A stretch of DNA of 64,000 nucleotides. It comes from Cellvibrio sp. (lineage in GTDB: Bacteria; Pseudomonadota; Gammaproteobacteria; Pseudomonadales; Cellvibrionaceae). Location of the stretch: the NCBI GenBank assembly GCA_016712405.1, contig JADJRD010000001.1, positions 62,001 through 126,000 of the forward strand, in the 5' to 3' direction. Positions 18,406 to 28,734 of the stretch are shown one piece after another. Both the position numbers and the translations under genes were made by a program. Each line of letters starts with the position of its first letter. Positions within the stretch are counted from its first letter, which is position 1. A model generated the notes under the pieces. That model made no database searches. It was not told the origin of the DNA and worked only from the letters and a program-made list of their open reading frames with translations.

Positions 18406-18609
18406 AACAGCAATAAATCTCTTTTTGACAGGTTGAGGACAGACTAAACCATAACTCTTTCAAGATAAAGTTGCTTTTTAAGCGCTCGTTCAGGAAAAGA
18501 TTCACGGCAACCGGAAAACATGATAGTTTTCGCGGGGTTAAGGTTGATCCATGGGTTTTGGCCTAACTTGATAACAATAAACGCTGTAATAGATGATCCG
18601 GGGGCCGTT

Positions 18610-19263
18610 TTGACTAAAATTCTTGTTGTTGATGACCATGATTTGGTTCGCACAGGGATAATGCGCATGTTAGCGGATATAGACGGTTTTCAAATCGTCG
18701 GTGAGGCTAAAAATGGTGAAGACGCAGTAACCAAAGCACGTATCCTTAAACCGGATGTCATTTTGATGGATGTCAAAATGCCAGGCATGGGTGGTATTGA
18801 AGCCACTAAAAAACTCCTGCATGTGAATGCCAATCTTAAAATTGTTGCCGTAACCGCTTGTGATGATGATTTGCACCCTACTCGATTAATGCAAGCAGGT
18901 GCTTTGGGCTATGTCACCAAAGAAGCGGATTTTAATGAAATAGTTGATGCAATTCGTAAAGCGGTTCGCGGTGAAATGTACATGAGTTCCAGCATCGCCC
19001 AGCAAATTGCCTTGAAGTCCTTTTCCAGTGCCCCGGCTCAAGAGTCCCCCTTTCAAAAATTATCACAGCGTGAATTGCAAACGGCTATGCATATTGCTAA
19101 TGGCAAAAAAGTGCAGGATATTGCCGATACCTTTTGTGTCAGCCCTAAGACAGTGAATTCATATCGTTATCGAATTTTTGAAAAGTTAGATATCAATAGT
19201 GATGTAGAATTAACCTTACTGGCTGTTAAATATAATCTGCTCGATCCTGAATCCGTTGTGTAA
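18610..19263 (+). CDS. gacA: Response regulator GacA/UvrY
   Basis: A 217-residue NarL-type regulator: receiver with Asp in VILMDVKMPGMGG, then a LuxR-type helix-turn-helix (about 150-205, VQDIADTFCVSPKTVNSYRYRIF). It answers the GacS/BarA kinase and controls CsrA-sponging small RNAs. No ATG fits the conserved N terminus, so a TTG at 18610 is chosen, after a GGGGG stretch; TTG starts are known for gacA in pseudomonads. An in-frame ATG at 18520 would add 30 residues outside the family. It overlaps uvrC (TAATG). Confidence 0.9.
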   Translation: MTKILVVDDHDLVRTGIMRMLADIDGFQIVGEAKNGEDAVTKARILKPDVILMDVKMPGMGGIEATKKLLHVNANLKIVAVTACDDDLHPTRLMQAGALGYVTKEADFNEIVDAIRKAVRGEMYMSSSIAQQIALKSFSSAPAQESPFQKLSQRELQTAMHIANGKKVQDIADTFCVSPKTVNSYRYRIFEKLDINSDVELTLLAVKYNLLDPESVV

Positions 19264-21107
19264 TGTCCGACGATTTGCTCGATTCTTCCCAAAACGATTT
19301 TGATCCAGAACGTTTTCTTGCCAGCACCTCACAACAACCGGGTGTGTATCAGATGTTTGCTGGCAATGGCGATATTCTTTATGTCGGCAAAGCTAAAAAT
19401 CTCAAAAAACGACTTTCCAGTTATTTTCGCGCAACAGGATTAACCGCCAAGACAATGGCCTTGGTGTCGCGTATTGCGCGAATTGAAGTGACGATTACCA
19501 GCAGCGAAACCGAAGCCTTAATTCTTGAACACAATCTAATTAAATCCAATCGCCCGCCTTACAATATTTTGTTGCGTGACGATAAATCCTACCCCTATAT
19601 TTTTATTTCTTCAGGCGAAGATTATCCCCGTATTGCGTTTCATCGTGGTGCCAAAAAGAAATCCGGCGATTATTACGGGCCTTATCCCAATGTGATGGCG
19701 GTGCGTGAAAGTCTAGCTTTTTTGCAAAAAACCTTTCGTGTCAGGCCCTGTGAAGATAGCGTTTTTAACAATCGCACTAGGCCTTGTTTGCAATATCAAA
19801 TCAAGCGTTGTACGGCACCCTGTGTCAATTTAATTTCGGTCGACGATTATCGGGTTGATATTCAGCACACAAAAATGTTGTTATCCGGGCAAAGTGACGA
19901 GTTAATTAAAGATTTGGCAATCTCCATGGAAAAATCTGCCGAAAATCTGGCTTTTGAAAAGGCGGCTGAATACAGGGATCAAATTACTGCATTACGCAAT
20001 ATTCAATCGCAACAAATTATTGAAGAGGGGCATGGTGATATCGATGTGATTGCCGTTGTAATGCGTTCGGGTATTAGTTGCGTGCATATTTTATTTATTC
20101 GACAAGGGCGTATTTTGGGTAGTCGCAGTTATTATCCATCGACAAGCCTTGCTGAAAATGAGTCGGAATTATTATCGGAATTTATCGGCCAATTTTATTT
20201 GACGCATCAACACCGCGATTTTCCACGTGAAATTATTGTTAGCCATGCACTAGACAGCGAAGATGTTTTACAAAAAGCGTTACAGCAAATTGCCAATCGG
20301 CAAATTGCGATTTCGAATCAAGTACGCAGTCACAGAGCAAGCTGGTTGCGCATGGCATTGGAAGCGGCAGAACAAAATTTGATTGCACATCTGCATGCAA
20401 AACAAAATTCTTTATCGCGTTTTGCGGCTTTGCAGGAGGTGTTAAATCTGGATGAAATGCCGCAACGCTTGGAATGTTTTGATATCAGTCATACCGGTGG
20501 TGAATTAACGGTTGCCAGTTGTGTCGTGTTTGATACCCGCGGGCCACTGAAATCTGATTATCGTCGTTTTAATATTGAAGGCATTACACCGGGCGATGAT
20601 TACGCTGCTATGCAACAAGCACTGACTCGACGCTACACTCGCTTGCAAAATGGTGAAGGAAAGTTGCCGGATATTTTATTAATTGATGGCGGCAAAGGTC
20701 AGCTGGGAATCGCCAAACAAGTCATGGCGGATCTCGCCGTGCAAGATGTATTGTTAATCGGCGTTGCCAAAGGCGCTACTCGCAAAGCGGGTTTTGAAAC
20801 GTTAATCGATGGTGATACAGATAAAGAAATTGTGTTGTCGGGTGATTCACCTGCCTTGCATTTAATTCAGCATATTCGTGATGAATCCCACCGGTTTGCC
20901 ATCACCGGTCACAAACAAAGGCGGGATAAAAAACGAACGACTTCCAGCCTTGAGGATATTCCCGGCATTGGTGCCAAACGTCGACGAGAGTTATTGCGGC
21001 ATTTTGGTGGTTTGTCGGAAGTTCAAAAAGCCAGCCTGGCTGACTTGATGAAAGTGGAAGGCATTAGTCAACATTTGGCAGAAGAAATCTATGCTTTTTA
21101 TCATTAA
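19263..21107 (+). CDS. uvrC: Excinuclease ABC subunit UvrC
   Basis: A 614-residue nucleotide-excision repair nuclease. The GIY-YIG domain (about 24-105, GVYQMF...ILYVGKAKNLKKRL) makes the 3' incision. A UVR segment (about 205-240), an RNase-H-like 5' nuclease domain (with CFDISHTGGE and ILLIDGGKGQL) and C-terminal helix-hairpin-helices (IPGIGAKRRRELLRHFGG) follow. The gacA-uvrC pairing is conserved in gammaproteobacteria. Confidence 0.97.
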   Translation: MSDDLLDSSQNDFDPERFLASTSQQPGVYQMFAGNGDILYVGKAKNLKKRLSSYFRATGLTAKTMALVSRIARIEVTITSSETEALILEHNLIKSNRPPYNILLRDDKSYPYIFISSGEDYPRIAFHRGAKKKSGDYYGPYPNVMAVRESLAFLQKTFRVRPCEDSVFNNRTRPCLQYQIKRCTAPCVNLISVDDYRVDIQHTKMLLSGQSDELIKDLAISMEKSAENLAFEKAAEYRDQITALRNIQSQQIIEEGHGDIDVIAVVMRSGISCVHILFIRQGRILGSRSYYPSTSLAENESELLSEFIGQFYLTHQHRDFPREIIVSHALDSEDVLQKALQQIANRQIAISNQVRSHRASWLRMALEAAEQNLIAHLHAKQNSLSRFAALQEVLNLDEMPQRLECFDISHTGGELTVASCVVFDTRGPLKSDYRRFNIEGITPGDDYAAMQQALTRRYTRLQNGEGKLPDILLIDGGKGQLGIAKQVMADLAVQDVLLIGVAKGATRKAGFETLIDGDTDKEIVLSGDSPALHLIQHIRDESHRFAITGHKQRRDKKRTTSSLEDIPGIGAKRRRELLRHFGGLSEVQKASLADLMKVEGISQHLAEEIYAFYH

Positions 21108-21187
21108 ACCAATGTTACAACTGACTTAATGCTACCCCCTGGTGTATTATCGCCGACGTTTTTCGATGACTATCCCCGAGCTAACGC

Positions 21188-21742
21188 ATGACCCTGGCTA
21201 ACCAATTGACATTGTTGCGTATTTTGCTGATTCCCTTGTTTGTGGTGGTCTTTTACTTGCCATTTTCCTGGGCTTACATTGCTTGTTCGTTGATCTTTTC
21301 TCTGGCGGCAATTACCGATTGGGCAGATGGCTATGTCGCTCGTAAATACAATCAATCCACTCCTTTTGGTGCCTTTCTTGATCCAGTAGCCGACAAGTTA
21401 ATGGTGGCGATTGCGTTACTCCTTCTTGTGACTTTGCATCATGACTCCGCTTGGTTTGTAGTGGCTGCGGCGATTATTGTGGGGCGTGAAATTATTATTT
21501 CAGCCTTACGTGAGTGGATGGCTGAGTTAGGTCAGCGTGCCAGCGTTGCCGTGTCCTTTATAGGTAAGATCAAAACAACCCTGCAAATGATTGCGATCAT
21601 TGTGCTTTTATCCAATATCCAAATTTTTCAAGTAATAGGTTTTATTGCCTTGGCTGGTGCGGCAGCGCTCACTCTCTGGTCGATGATCCTCTATTTAAGG
21701 GCAGCGGCGCCTTATATGCGCACCAGTGTTGATAAAAAGTAA
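21188..21742 (+). CDS. pgsA: Phosphatidylglycerophosphate synthase
   Basis: A 184-residue membrane enzyme making phosphatidylglycerol phosphate from CDP-diacylglycerol and glycerol 3-phosphate. The CDP-alcohol phosphotransferase motif is complete (DWADGYVARKY, then GAFLDPVADK). Four to five membrane segments are visible. The order uvrC-pgsA-tRNAs is conserved in pseudomonads and relatives. Confidence 0.96.
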   Translation: MTLANQLTLLRILLIPLFVVVFYLPFSWAYIACSLIFSLAAITDWADGYVARKYNQSTPFGAFLDPVADKLMVAIALLLLVTLHHDSAWFVVAAAIIVGREIIISALREWMAELGQRASVAVSFIGKIKTTLQMIAIIVLLSNIQIFQVIGFIALAGAAALTLWSMILYLRAAAPYMRTSVDKK

Positions 21743-21863
21743 ACGGCTTGATTGGCTTTTATCCAATTGATTGAAAACTTTCTCCTAAGCCCAAGAAAAG
21801 GCTAGGATTTTCAAATCGACTTGGCTAGAATTGCCGCCCTCCCAACAGGGAGATGTTTCAAAT

Positions 21864-21937
21864 GGCGCGATAGCAAAGCGGTTATGCGTCGGATTGCAAA
21901 TCCGTTGAGCCCGGTTCGACTCCGGGTCGCGCCTCCA
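21864..21937 (+). tRNA. tRNA-Cys (GCA)
   Basis: A 74-base cloverleaf: acceptor GGCGCGA pairs with TCGCGCC, the T arm is CCCGG-TTCGACT-CCGGG, the anticodon GCA is at 21896-21898, and CCA is encoded. It resembles Escherichia coli tRNA-Cys closely. A TAGAAT box followed by a GC-rich stretch near 21826 may be its promoter. Confidence 0.97.
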
Positions 21938-21968
21938 AAACTTTACGGACCGACGTAAAGGCACTCAT

Positions 21969-22056
21969 GCCCGAGTGGTGAAATCGGTAGACACAACAGA
22001 TTTAAAATCTGTCGATCTTTTTGGTCGTGCCGGTTCAAGTCCGGCCTCGGGCACCA
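21969..22056 (+). tRNA. tRNA-Leu (TAA)
   Basis: An 88-base class II tRNA: acceptor GCCCGAG pairs with CTCGGGC, the anticodon stem ACAGA/TCTGT encloses TTTAAAA with anticodon TAA at 22003-22005, a long variable arm follows, and CCA is encoded. It lies 31 bases after tRNA-Cys and marks the left edge of the restriction island. Confidence 0.97.
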
Positions 22057-22143
22057 TATATACCCCATCAATTTCCTTGCTTGCCTCAGTGGGCATAAGT
22101 CTTTAGCATCGCTGCAGATTAAGAATAAGCAGGGATTTCTGTC

Positions 22144-25100
22144 ATGACCGAAAGCAATTTTGATTTTTTAAAAGAGCATGACCCCGTATTTGTACATTTG
22201 GCCTCAGCGGCAGAAAATTCATTTATCAGTGATCCTAACACTACGCTGATTAAGCTTCGTCAATTGGGCGAAGCTATAGCGCAAGATTTGGCGAGCCGTT
22301 GTGGAATCAGCTTTGATGAACGAACCACTCAAGCCGATTTGCTCTATGCAATTAAAAATGAAATTCGTCTTGAGCAGAACATACTTCAGCTCTTCCATTA
22401 TTTGCGGGTAGAAGGCAATAAAGCCACGCATCAATTCAAAACCCAACATAAAGAAGCTATTTCGGGTTTGTCTGTTGCTCGCGAATTAGCAGTTTGGTAT
22501 CACCGTTCGTTTGGTAAGCAGGGCGCAGGCTTTAAGCCTGGCCCATTTATCGCGCCGCAAGATCCATCCAAACAACTGCGCGAGTTGCAAGCCCAGATCG
22601 AAAACTTACGAAATGAGTTACAAAGCGCCAATCAACAAGTTGATAACAATGCCCAGCTGTCTGATTTGATTCAGCGTGAGAAAGAAGAGTTTAAAGTGCT
22701 TGCTTATCAGATGGACGAGGAAGCGAGGAAATATCAACAGCAGGCCAAAGACAACGAACAAAAGCTGCTTGAACAGCAACGAGCCTTTGAAGAACAAATT
22801 AAAAAAATACAATTAGAGCTTGCGATAAAGACGGAAGAAAACCAGAAAATTCTTCAACAACAAGTTGTGCAACTCAGTCAAAAAACTCAAAAAGCCAGTG
22901 CGCAAACCACGCTGAATGAACAACTTACGCGAATTATTATTGATCAACAATTGGTTGATGCGGGTTGGGAAGCCGATACTCAAGACATTAGCTATCAAAA
23001 AGGTGCGCGGCCAGAAAAGAACAAAAACAAAGCTATAGCAGAATGGCCGACACAAGGCTTGCAAAAAGCTGACTATGTATTGTTTGCAGGCTTGGTTCCG
23101 ATTGCAGTGGTTGAAGCCAAACGTGAAAACGAAAATGTTGCGGGGAAAATTCCACAAGCCGAGCGTTACTCTCGTGGTTTTAAAATTGCTGAACCTATGC
23201 AATCTGCATGGGCAATGCAAGGTAGAACTATTGCATGGCCAGATGCACAAGACGGCCACTTTCATATTCCGTTTGTGTATTCCTGCAACGGTCGTCCGTT
23301 TGTAAAACAGTTGAAAGAACAATCGGGAACCTGGTTTCGGGATTTGCGCGAGCCGTCGAATACAGCTGAACCACTACAACAATTTCATTCGCCAAGTGGC
23401 TTGTTAGACAAATTAAAGCGAAGCAGGGAAGACGCTGAACGAAAACTGCAAGCCGAAGGGTTTGATTATTTAAAGTTGCGCGATTACCAACAAAAAGCAA
23501 TTGTCGCAGTAGAGAGTGCTCTCGCTAATAATCAAAGAAATTGTTTGCTGGCGATGGCAACAGGCACGGGTAAGACTCGCACCATTATTGGATTAATGTA
23601 TCGCTTTTTAAAAGCAGAGAGATTCAAGCGAATATTATTTTTAGTTGACCGAACGGCGTTGGGGGATCAAGCATTGGATGCCTTCAAAGAGGCGCAACTG
23701 GAAGAAAATAAAACGCTCTCATCGATTTACAACATAGCCGAAATGGGCGACATGGCGGCTGAAGCCGAAACCCGTGTTCAAGTGGCGACTGTGCAAGCCA
23801 TGGTGAAACGGATTTTCGCATCCGATAATCCCCCGTCAATTGATACTTACGATTGCATTATTGTGGATGAGGCGCATCGTGGTTATACGCTTGATCAAGA
23901 AATGACAGAGGGAGAGTTATTGTTTCGCGACGTGTCACAATATCTATCCAGCTATAGACGGGTTTTAGATTATTTTGATGCTGCAAAAATTGGTTTGACC
24001 GCAACACCCGCAAAACACACGACGGAAATTTTTGGCAAACCGGTTTACACCTATTCATATCGAGAAGCGGTTGCGGATGATTGGTTAATTGACCATGAAC
24101 CGCCAATTCGTTATGACACTTTGCTAAGCACTCAGGGCATTCATTTTGCCAAGGGTGAAACAGTCAGCGCTATTAATACACTCACGGGTGAAATTGAATC
24201 GGCGGAATTGGAAGATGAGGTTAACTATGAAGTGGATTCATTTAACCGTACTGTTATTACCGAATCGTTCAATCAAGTCATTTGTAAACAGTTAGCGCAG
24301 GAGCTGGACCCTTTTGGTGATGAGAAGACCATGATTTTCTGTGCAACTGATTTGCACGCAGACATGGTTAAAAATTTATTGGATGCGGAATTTAAAGAAA
24401 TTTATAACGGCAGTTACAGCGAAGCCGCTGTCAGAAAAATCACGGGTAAAAGTGACAGGGTTGAACAATTAATTCGTAACTACAAAAACGAGCGCTACCC
24501 GAGTATCGCCATAACGGTTGATTTGTTAACTACGGGTATAGACGTACTCAAAATATGCCACATAGTATTTTTGCGTCGTGTTAAATCACGGATTCTGTAT
24601 GAGCAGATGATTGGCCGTGCCACACGTCGCTGCGATGAAATTGGCAAAACAGTTTTTAAAATTTATGATCCGGTGGATATTTACGCAGCCTTGCAAGATG
24701 TCAGCACCATGAAGCCGTTGGTGCGTGACCCCAAAGTGACCATTGAACAATTAATCACTGAATTAAGTGACCCCAATTTATTAAAAGCCAATGCTGAGGT
24801 TAAGGATGCCCAACATGCCGATGAAGTACTGGCCGAGTTAAGCCAAAAAGTCATGCGCGTTATGCGCAAAGCCGCAAAGGCGTCCGAAAGTAGGCCAGAG
24901 TTAAAACAAAAATTGGATGAGTTGGAAAACCTCTGGGGCATTGCACCAAAAGATTTGCATCATCATTTACGTGAGTTGGGGCCTCAGCAAGCGGTTGGTT
25001 TCATTCAGCGTGTGGGCGGGCTTATTTCCCATATCGATGAAATTCAATTGATCTTGGGCTCTGAGCGTATGCCCTTAATTTACGAAGGCCAAGACGAATT

Positions 25101-25629
25101 TTTAGCGCGCCGCCAAACCTATGGTGTGAATGAAAAGCCGGAAGACTACTTAATCAGTTTTAATGATTTTATAAAAAACAACATTAACCAATCGGCTGCT
25201 TTGTCGGTGGTCATTAATCGCCCTAAAGATTTAACTCGCGAGCAATTAAAAGAAATTAAATTGCTGCTCGACAATAACGGCTACACCGAAACCAAATTAA
25301 AAGCCGCGTGGCGAAACCAAACCAATCAGGAAATCGCCGCCAGTATTATCGGCCACATACGTCAGGCCGCGCTCGGCGAGGCGCTGATTCCATTTGATCA
25401 ACGAGTGCAAAACGCGCTGCAAAAAATTTATGCATCCCATGCCTGGACGCCGGTTCAGCGCCGCTGCCTTGAGCGTTTGGGTAAACAGTTGGTGTATGAA
25501 GTCATTATTGATCACAACTTCGTCAATAACGCCTTCGCTCAGGAGGGTGGAGCCAAGCACGTAGATAAGCTGCTGAATAGTCAGTTGGATGAGGTATTGG
25601 TTAGCTTGGCAGATGGTTTATGGAATTAA
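22144..25629 (+). CDS. hsdR: Type I restriction endonuclease subunit HsdR
   Basis: A 1161-residue motor-nuclease subunit, matching EcoKI HsdR (1170) in size. The N-terminal part (FLKEHDPVFVHLASAAENSF) and a coiled coil (about 140-255) precede the PD-(D/E)xK nuclease region (ADYVLFAG...AVVEAKRE, about 309-326). The SF2 translocase follows, with Walker A ATGTGKTRT near 472 and VDEAHRGY near 574. Gene order R-M-S and subunit sizes indicate type IA. It starts 87 bases after tRNA-Leu. Confidence 0.96.
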   Translation: MTESNFDFLKEHDPVFVHLASAAENSFISDPNTTLIKLRQLGEAIAQDLASRCGISFDERTTQADLLYAIKNEIRLEQNILQLFHYLRVEGNKATHQFKTQHKEAISGLSVARELAVWYHRSFGKQGAGFKPGPFIAPQDPSKQLRELQAQIENLRNELQSANQQVDNNAQLSDLIQREKEEFKVLAYQMDEEARKYQQQAKDNEQKLLEQQRAFEEQIKKIQLELAIKTEENQKILQQQVVQLSQKTQKASAQTTLNEQLTRIIIDQQLVDAGWEADTQDISYQKGARPEKNKNKAIAEWPTQGLQKADYVLFAGLVPIAVVEAKRENENVAGKIPQAERYSRGFKIAEPMQSAWAMQGRTIAWPDAQDGHFHIPFVYSCNGRPFVKQLKEQSGTWFRDLREPSNTAEPLQQFHSPSGLLDKLKRSREDAERKLQAEGFDYLKLRDYQQKAIVAVESALANNQRNCLLAMATGTGKTRTIIGLMYRFLKAERFKRILFLVDRTALGDQALDAFKEAQLEENKTLSSIYNIAEMGDMAAEAETRVQVATVQAMVKRIFASDNPPSIDTYDCIIVDEAHRGYTLDQEMTEGELLFRDVSQYLSSYRRVLDYFDAAKIGLTATPAKHTTEIFGKPVYTYSYREAVADDWLIDHEPPIRYDTLLSTQGIHFAKGETVSAINTLTGEIESAELEDEVNYEVDSFNRTVITESFNQVICKQLAQELDPFGDEKTMIFCATDLHADMVKNLLDAEFKEIYNGSYSEAAVRKITGKSDRVEQLIRNYKNERYPSIAITVDLLTTGIDVLKICHIVFLRRVKSRILYEQMIGRATRRCDEIGKTVFKIYDPVDIYAALQDVSTMKPLVRDPKVTIEQLITELSDPNLLKANAEVKDAQHADEVLAELSQKVMRVMRKAAKASESRPELKQKLDELENLWGIAPKDLHHHLRELGPQQAVGFIQRVGGLISHIDEIQLILGSERMPLIYEGQDEFLARRQTYGVNEKPEDYLISFNDFIKNNINQSAALSVVINRPKDLTREQLKEIKLLLDNNGYTETKLKAAWRNQTNQEIAASIIGHIRQAALGEALIPFDQRVQNALQKIYASHAWTPVQRRCLERLGKQLVYEVIIDHNFVNNAFAQEGGAKHVDKLLNSQLDEVLVSLADGLWN

Positions 25630-25634
25630 CTATT

Positions 25635-25762
25635 AAAAAATCCCTCCCCAAGCCTCCCTTTTTCTAAGGGAGAAGAGCAAATCCCCCCGCCTGCGGCGAC
25701 CCCCTTTTGCAAAGTGGGTTACTACTCCCTCCCTTTGAAAAAGGGAGGGCTGGGGAGGGATT
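25635..25762. repeat. Dispersed CCCTCCC/AAAGGGAGG repeat after hsdR
   Basis: A hairpin-forming unit: AAATCCCTCCCCAAGCCTCCC at the left, CCCCCGCCTGCGGCGACCCCC in the middle, and AAAGGGAGGGCTGGGGAGGGATTT at the right. It begins six bases after the hsdR stop. The same modules occur after fic, hsdS and the DUF559 gene. Confidence 0.8.
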
Positions 25763-25876
25763 TCTATACATATCGAGTCCAACATGTATAAATTTTCAAT
25801 TTTTCTATACGCGACATCTATGATATGTATAGATTTTTGCGGTTTTCTATACATAATGGCTGGCATATACATAGAT
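25761..25876. promoter_or_regulatory. Cluster of TATACAT/TGTATA boxes before fic
   Basis: Between the repeat and the fic start there are about six copies of a short motif in both orientations: TCTATACATAT (25763), ATGTATAAA (25784), TCTATAC (25804), ATATGTATAGA (25823), TCTATACATAA (25846) and ATATACATAGAT (25865). Such clustering is typical of a multi-site operator. The Fic protein has a C-terminal winged helix that could bind it; that link is inferred. Confidence 0.5.
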
Positions 25877-25893
25877 AAGTGAATTTTTTATAA

Positions 25894-26982
25894 ATGAAGG
25901 CCAAAATGACGATCTTTCCAATTCAGGATCTGCCCTTTACAGATATCGACCAAATAGAGACTCGTGCTGTTCTCAAGAAAGTCGCCGAAGCTAACCGCTA
26001 CCTAGCTGAGTTAAAGGGAGTGGGTAGCACCATTCCTAACGAAGCCATTTTAATAAGCACCTTGTCATTGCAAGAAGCCAAGCACAGCTCGGCCATTGAA
26101 AACATAGTGACAACGCATGATGAGATGTACAAAGCTGAGCTATTTAATGACATGCCCGTAAACCCCGCTGCCAAAGAAGTTCAGGATTATGCGCTTGCCT
26201 TAAGAGAAGGATTTATTTCAGTCAGAAACACAGGGCTTATTCGCTTGGCCGACATTCTTTTTGTGCAGCAAACCCTCGAAAAAAATAATGCGGGTTTTCG
26301 CAAGTTGCCCGGCACAGAATTAAAAAATGCACAAACAGGGCAAGTGGTTTATACCCCGCCGCAACACCCAGCGGATGTTGAACGATTAATGCAAAACTTA
26401 GTGAATTACATGAATGATAATTCGCTGTGCGATGCAGACCCATTGGTAAAAATGGCGTTAATTCATCATCAATTTGAAAGCATTCATCCGTTTTATGATG
26501 GCAATGGTCGGACAGGCCGCATCTTAAATATGCTCTACCTGGTTGCCCAAGGATTATTGGATTTGCCAATTTTGTACCTCAGCCGCTATTTAATTAACAC
26601 CAAGTCCGATTATTACCGCCAACTACAAGCGGTAAGAGAAACCAATAGCTGGGAGGCATGGGTGCTCTACATGTTAGAAGGGGTTGTTCAAACCGCCCAA
26701 GAAACCATTGGGTTGGTTAAAAATATCAAAGCGCTGATGCAAGAATATAAAAATGCGCTGCGTGAAAAATTACCAAAAATTTACAGTCAGGAGTTGCTGA
26801 ACAATTTATTTAGCCACCCTTACACCAAAATAGAATTTGTGATCAATGATTTGCACGTAAGCCGCTTAACGGCAACCAAATATTTAGAGCAATTGGTGTC
26901 GATTGGATTAATTAAAAAAGAAAAAATTGGCCGTGCAAATTACTACATTAATCAACCTTTATTTGCGCTATTTGCCGCGTAA
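25894..26982 (+). CDS. Fic-family protein with C-terminal winged helix
   Basis: A 362-residue protein. The Fic active site HPFYDGNGRTGR begins at His198; Fic enzymes transfer AMP or similar groups from nucleotides to proteins. The autoinhibitory motif SSAIEN (Ser65-Glu69-Asn70, pattern SxxxEN) lies before the Fic core, so it is a class II, self-inhibited enzyme. The C terminus (YTKIEFVINDLHVSRLTATKYLEQL) is a winged-helix DNA-binding domain. An alternative start is four codons in. It lies between hsdR and hsdM, an unusual place inside a restriction operon. Confidence 0.9.
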   Translation: MKAKMTIFPIQDLPFTDIDQIETRAVLKKVAEANRYLAELKGVGSTIPNEAILISTLSLQEAKHSSAIENIVTTHDEMYKAELFNDMPVNPAAKEVQDYALALREGFISVRNTGLIRLADILFVQQTLEKNNAGFRKLPGTELKNAQTGQVVYTPPQHPADVERLMQNLVNYMNDNSLCDADPLVKMALIHHQFESIHPFYDGNGRTGRILNMLYLVAQGLLDLPILYLSRYLINTKSDYYRQLQAVRETNSWEAWVLYMLEGVVQTAQETIGLVKNIKALMQEYKNALREKLPKIYSQELLNNLFSHPYTKIEFVINDLHVSRLTATKYLEQLVSIGLIKKEKIGRANYYINQPLFALFAA

Positions 26983-27106
26983 ATCCCTCCCCAACCCTCC
27001 CTTTGTTAAAGGGAGGGAGTAGTTCCCCCTTTGAAAAAGGGGGTTAGGGGGATTTGCTTTTTCCCTTTGTAAAAGGGGGTCGCCGAAGGCGGGGGGATTT
27101 GCTTTT
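26982..27106. repeat. Dispersed repeat between fic and hsdM
   Basis: AAATCCCTCCCCAACCCTCCC starts within the fic stop codon, then AAAGGGAGGG, CCCCCTTTGAAAAAGGGGG, and a second GGGGGTCGCCGAAGGCGGGG module. It contains the same two hairpin modules as the array at 30105. It fills nearly all the space before hsdM. Confidence 0.8.
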
Positions 27107-27139
27107 ACATTGCTTTTAAAAATTCAAAACGAGAAAAAA

Positions 27140-28734
27140 ATGACCAACAACGATATAGTGCAAAAACTCTGGAACCTCTGCGATGTGCTGCGTGATGACG
27201 GCATTAACTACAGCGATTACGTGACCGAGTTAGTCTTACTATTATTTATCAAAATGGAATTTGAAAATACCGAAGCCGGGTTGCTGAATAAACATAAATT
27301 GCCCGAAGGTTGCCGCTGGGGTGATTTGAATGCAAAGTCAGGTTTGAATTTATTAAACGACTACAAACGCATTTTGCTCACGCTTTCTACTGGTAAAGAT
27401 TTGGAAGGTAAGCCGGTAGTCACTGATCCATTAATTCTCGCGATTTATAACGATGCCCAAACCCGCCTGCGCGAACCGCGCCATTTAGAGCAGTTAATCA
27501 AAACGCTCGATGGCATAGATTGGTTCAGCGCACAAAAAGATGGCTTGGGTGATTTGTACGAAGGTTTGTTAGAAAAAAATGCTAACGAAACCAAATCCGG
27601 CGCGGGGCAATATTTCACCCCAAGAGCATTAATCGACAGCATAGTGCGTTGCATCAAACCAAAAGTTGGCGAAACTATTCAAGACCCGGCTGCGGGTACA
27701 GCGGGGTTTTTAATTGCGGCGGATAAATATATTCGCGATGCCACTGACAACTTAATCGACCTCAAACAAAAGATCGCGACTTTCAAATTCACAACGCCTT
27801 TATCGGCGTAGAACTCGTACCCGGCACACGCCGCCTAGCATTAATGAATTGTTTATTACACGGCATGGAAGGTGATGATGAAGGTGTAGTGCATTTGGGT
27901 AACGCGCTGGGCGATGTAGGCAAAAGTTTGCAGAAGGTGGATATAGTGTTAGCCAACCCACCTTTCGGCACCGCCAAAGGTGGCGAGGCGAGCATTACCC
28001 GCGACGATTTAACTTACAAAACCAGTAACAAACAACTCGCGTTTTTGCAACATATTTACCGCACCTTAAAACCGGGCGGCCGCGCCGCAGTGGTATTACC
28101 GGATAACGTTTTATTTGAAGCCGGGCAGGGCACCGACATTCGCCGCGATTTAATGGATAAATGTAACTTGCACACTATTTTGCGTTTACCCACGGGAATT
28201 TTTTACGCGGCAGGTGTTAAAACCAACGTACTCTTTTTTACTCGCGGCACAGCAGAAAACAAAAACCAAGACGAAGGCTGCACAAAAAATGTATGGGTCT
28301 ATGACCTGCGCACCAACATGCCCAGCTTTGGCAAGCGCACGCCTTTTGGTGAACAACATTTAAAACCTTTCGAAGCGGTATTTTCGCCCGACGGAAAAGG
28401 CGAGGGCGCGCGCACCGAAGGCGAATGGTCCTTCACTGACGAATCCACCGAAAAAAATCTGGAAAATTCCCGCTGGCGTGTATTCACCCGCGACTACATT
28501 CGCGATACCAAAAATGATTCGCTGGATATTTCCTGGTTAAAAGATAACGACTCAGTCGATGCCGCCAGTTTGCCGGAACCGGATGTATTAGCGGCGGAGG
28601 CGATGAGTGAATTAACAGAAGCATTAAGAGAGTTGGATGGTTTGCTTGCGGCATTGGGGGCGGGGGATCAAGCGAAGGTGCAGAAGGATTTATTGGCGGA
28701 AGTGTTGGGTTTGGGTAATGGGGTGAAGGTGTGA
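27140..28734 (+). pseudogene. hsdM: Type I modification methyltransferase HsdM, one frameshift
   Basis: An N6-adenine methyltransferase subunit, 531 residues if repaired (EcoKI HsdM has 529). SAM-binding motif I is DPAAGTAGF, near residue 190; the catalytic NPPF motif lies in the second half. The frame breaks at the AAAA run 27768-27771. One extra A joins LKQ to KDRDF and then AFIGVELVPGTRRLALMN without loss. The lesion falls between motifs I and IV, so as written no active methylase is made. With hsdR intact this would be dangerous for the cell, which favours a sequencing error or phase switching. Confidence 0.88.
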
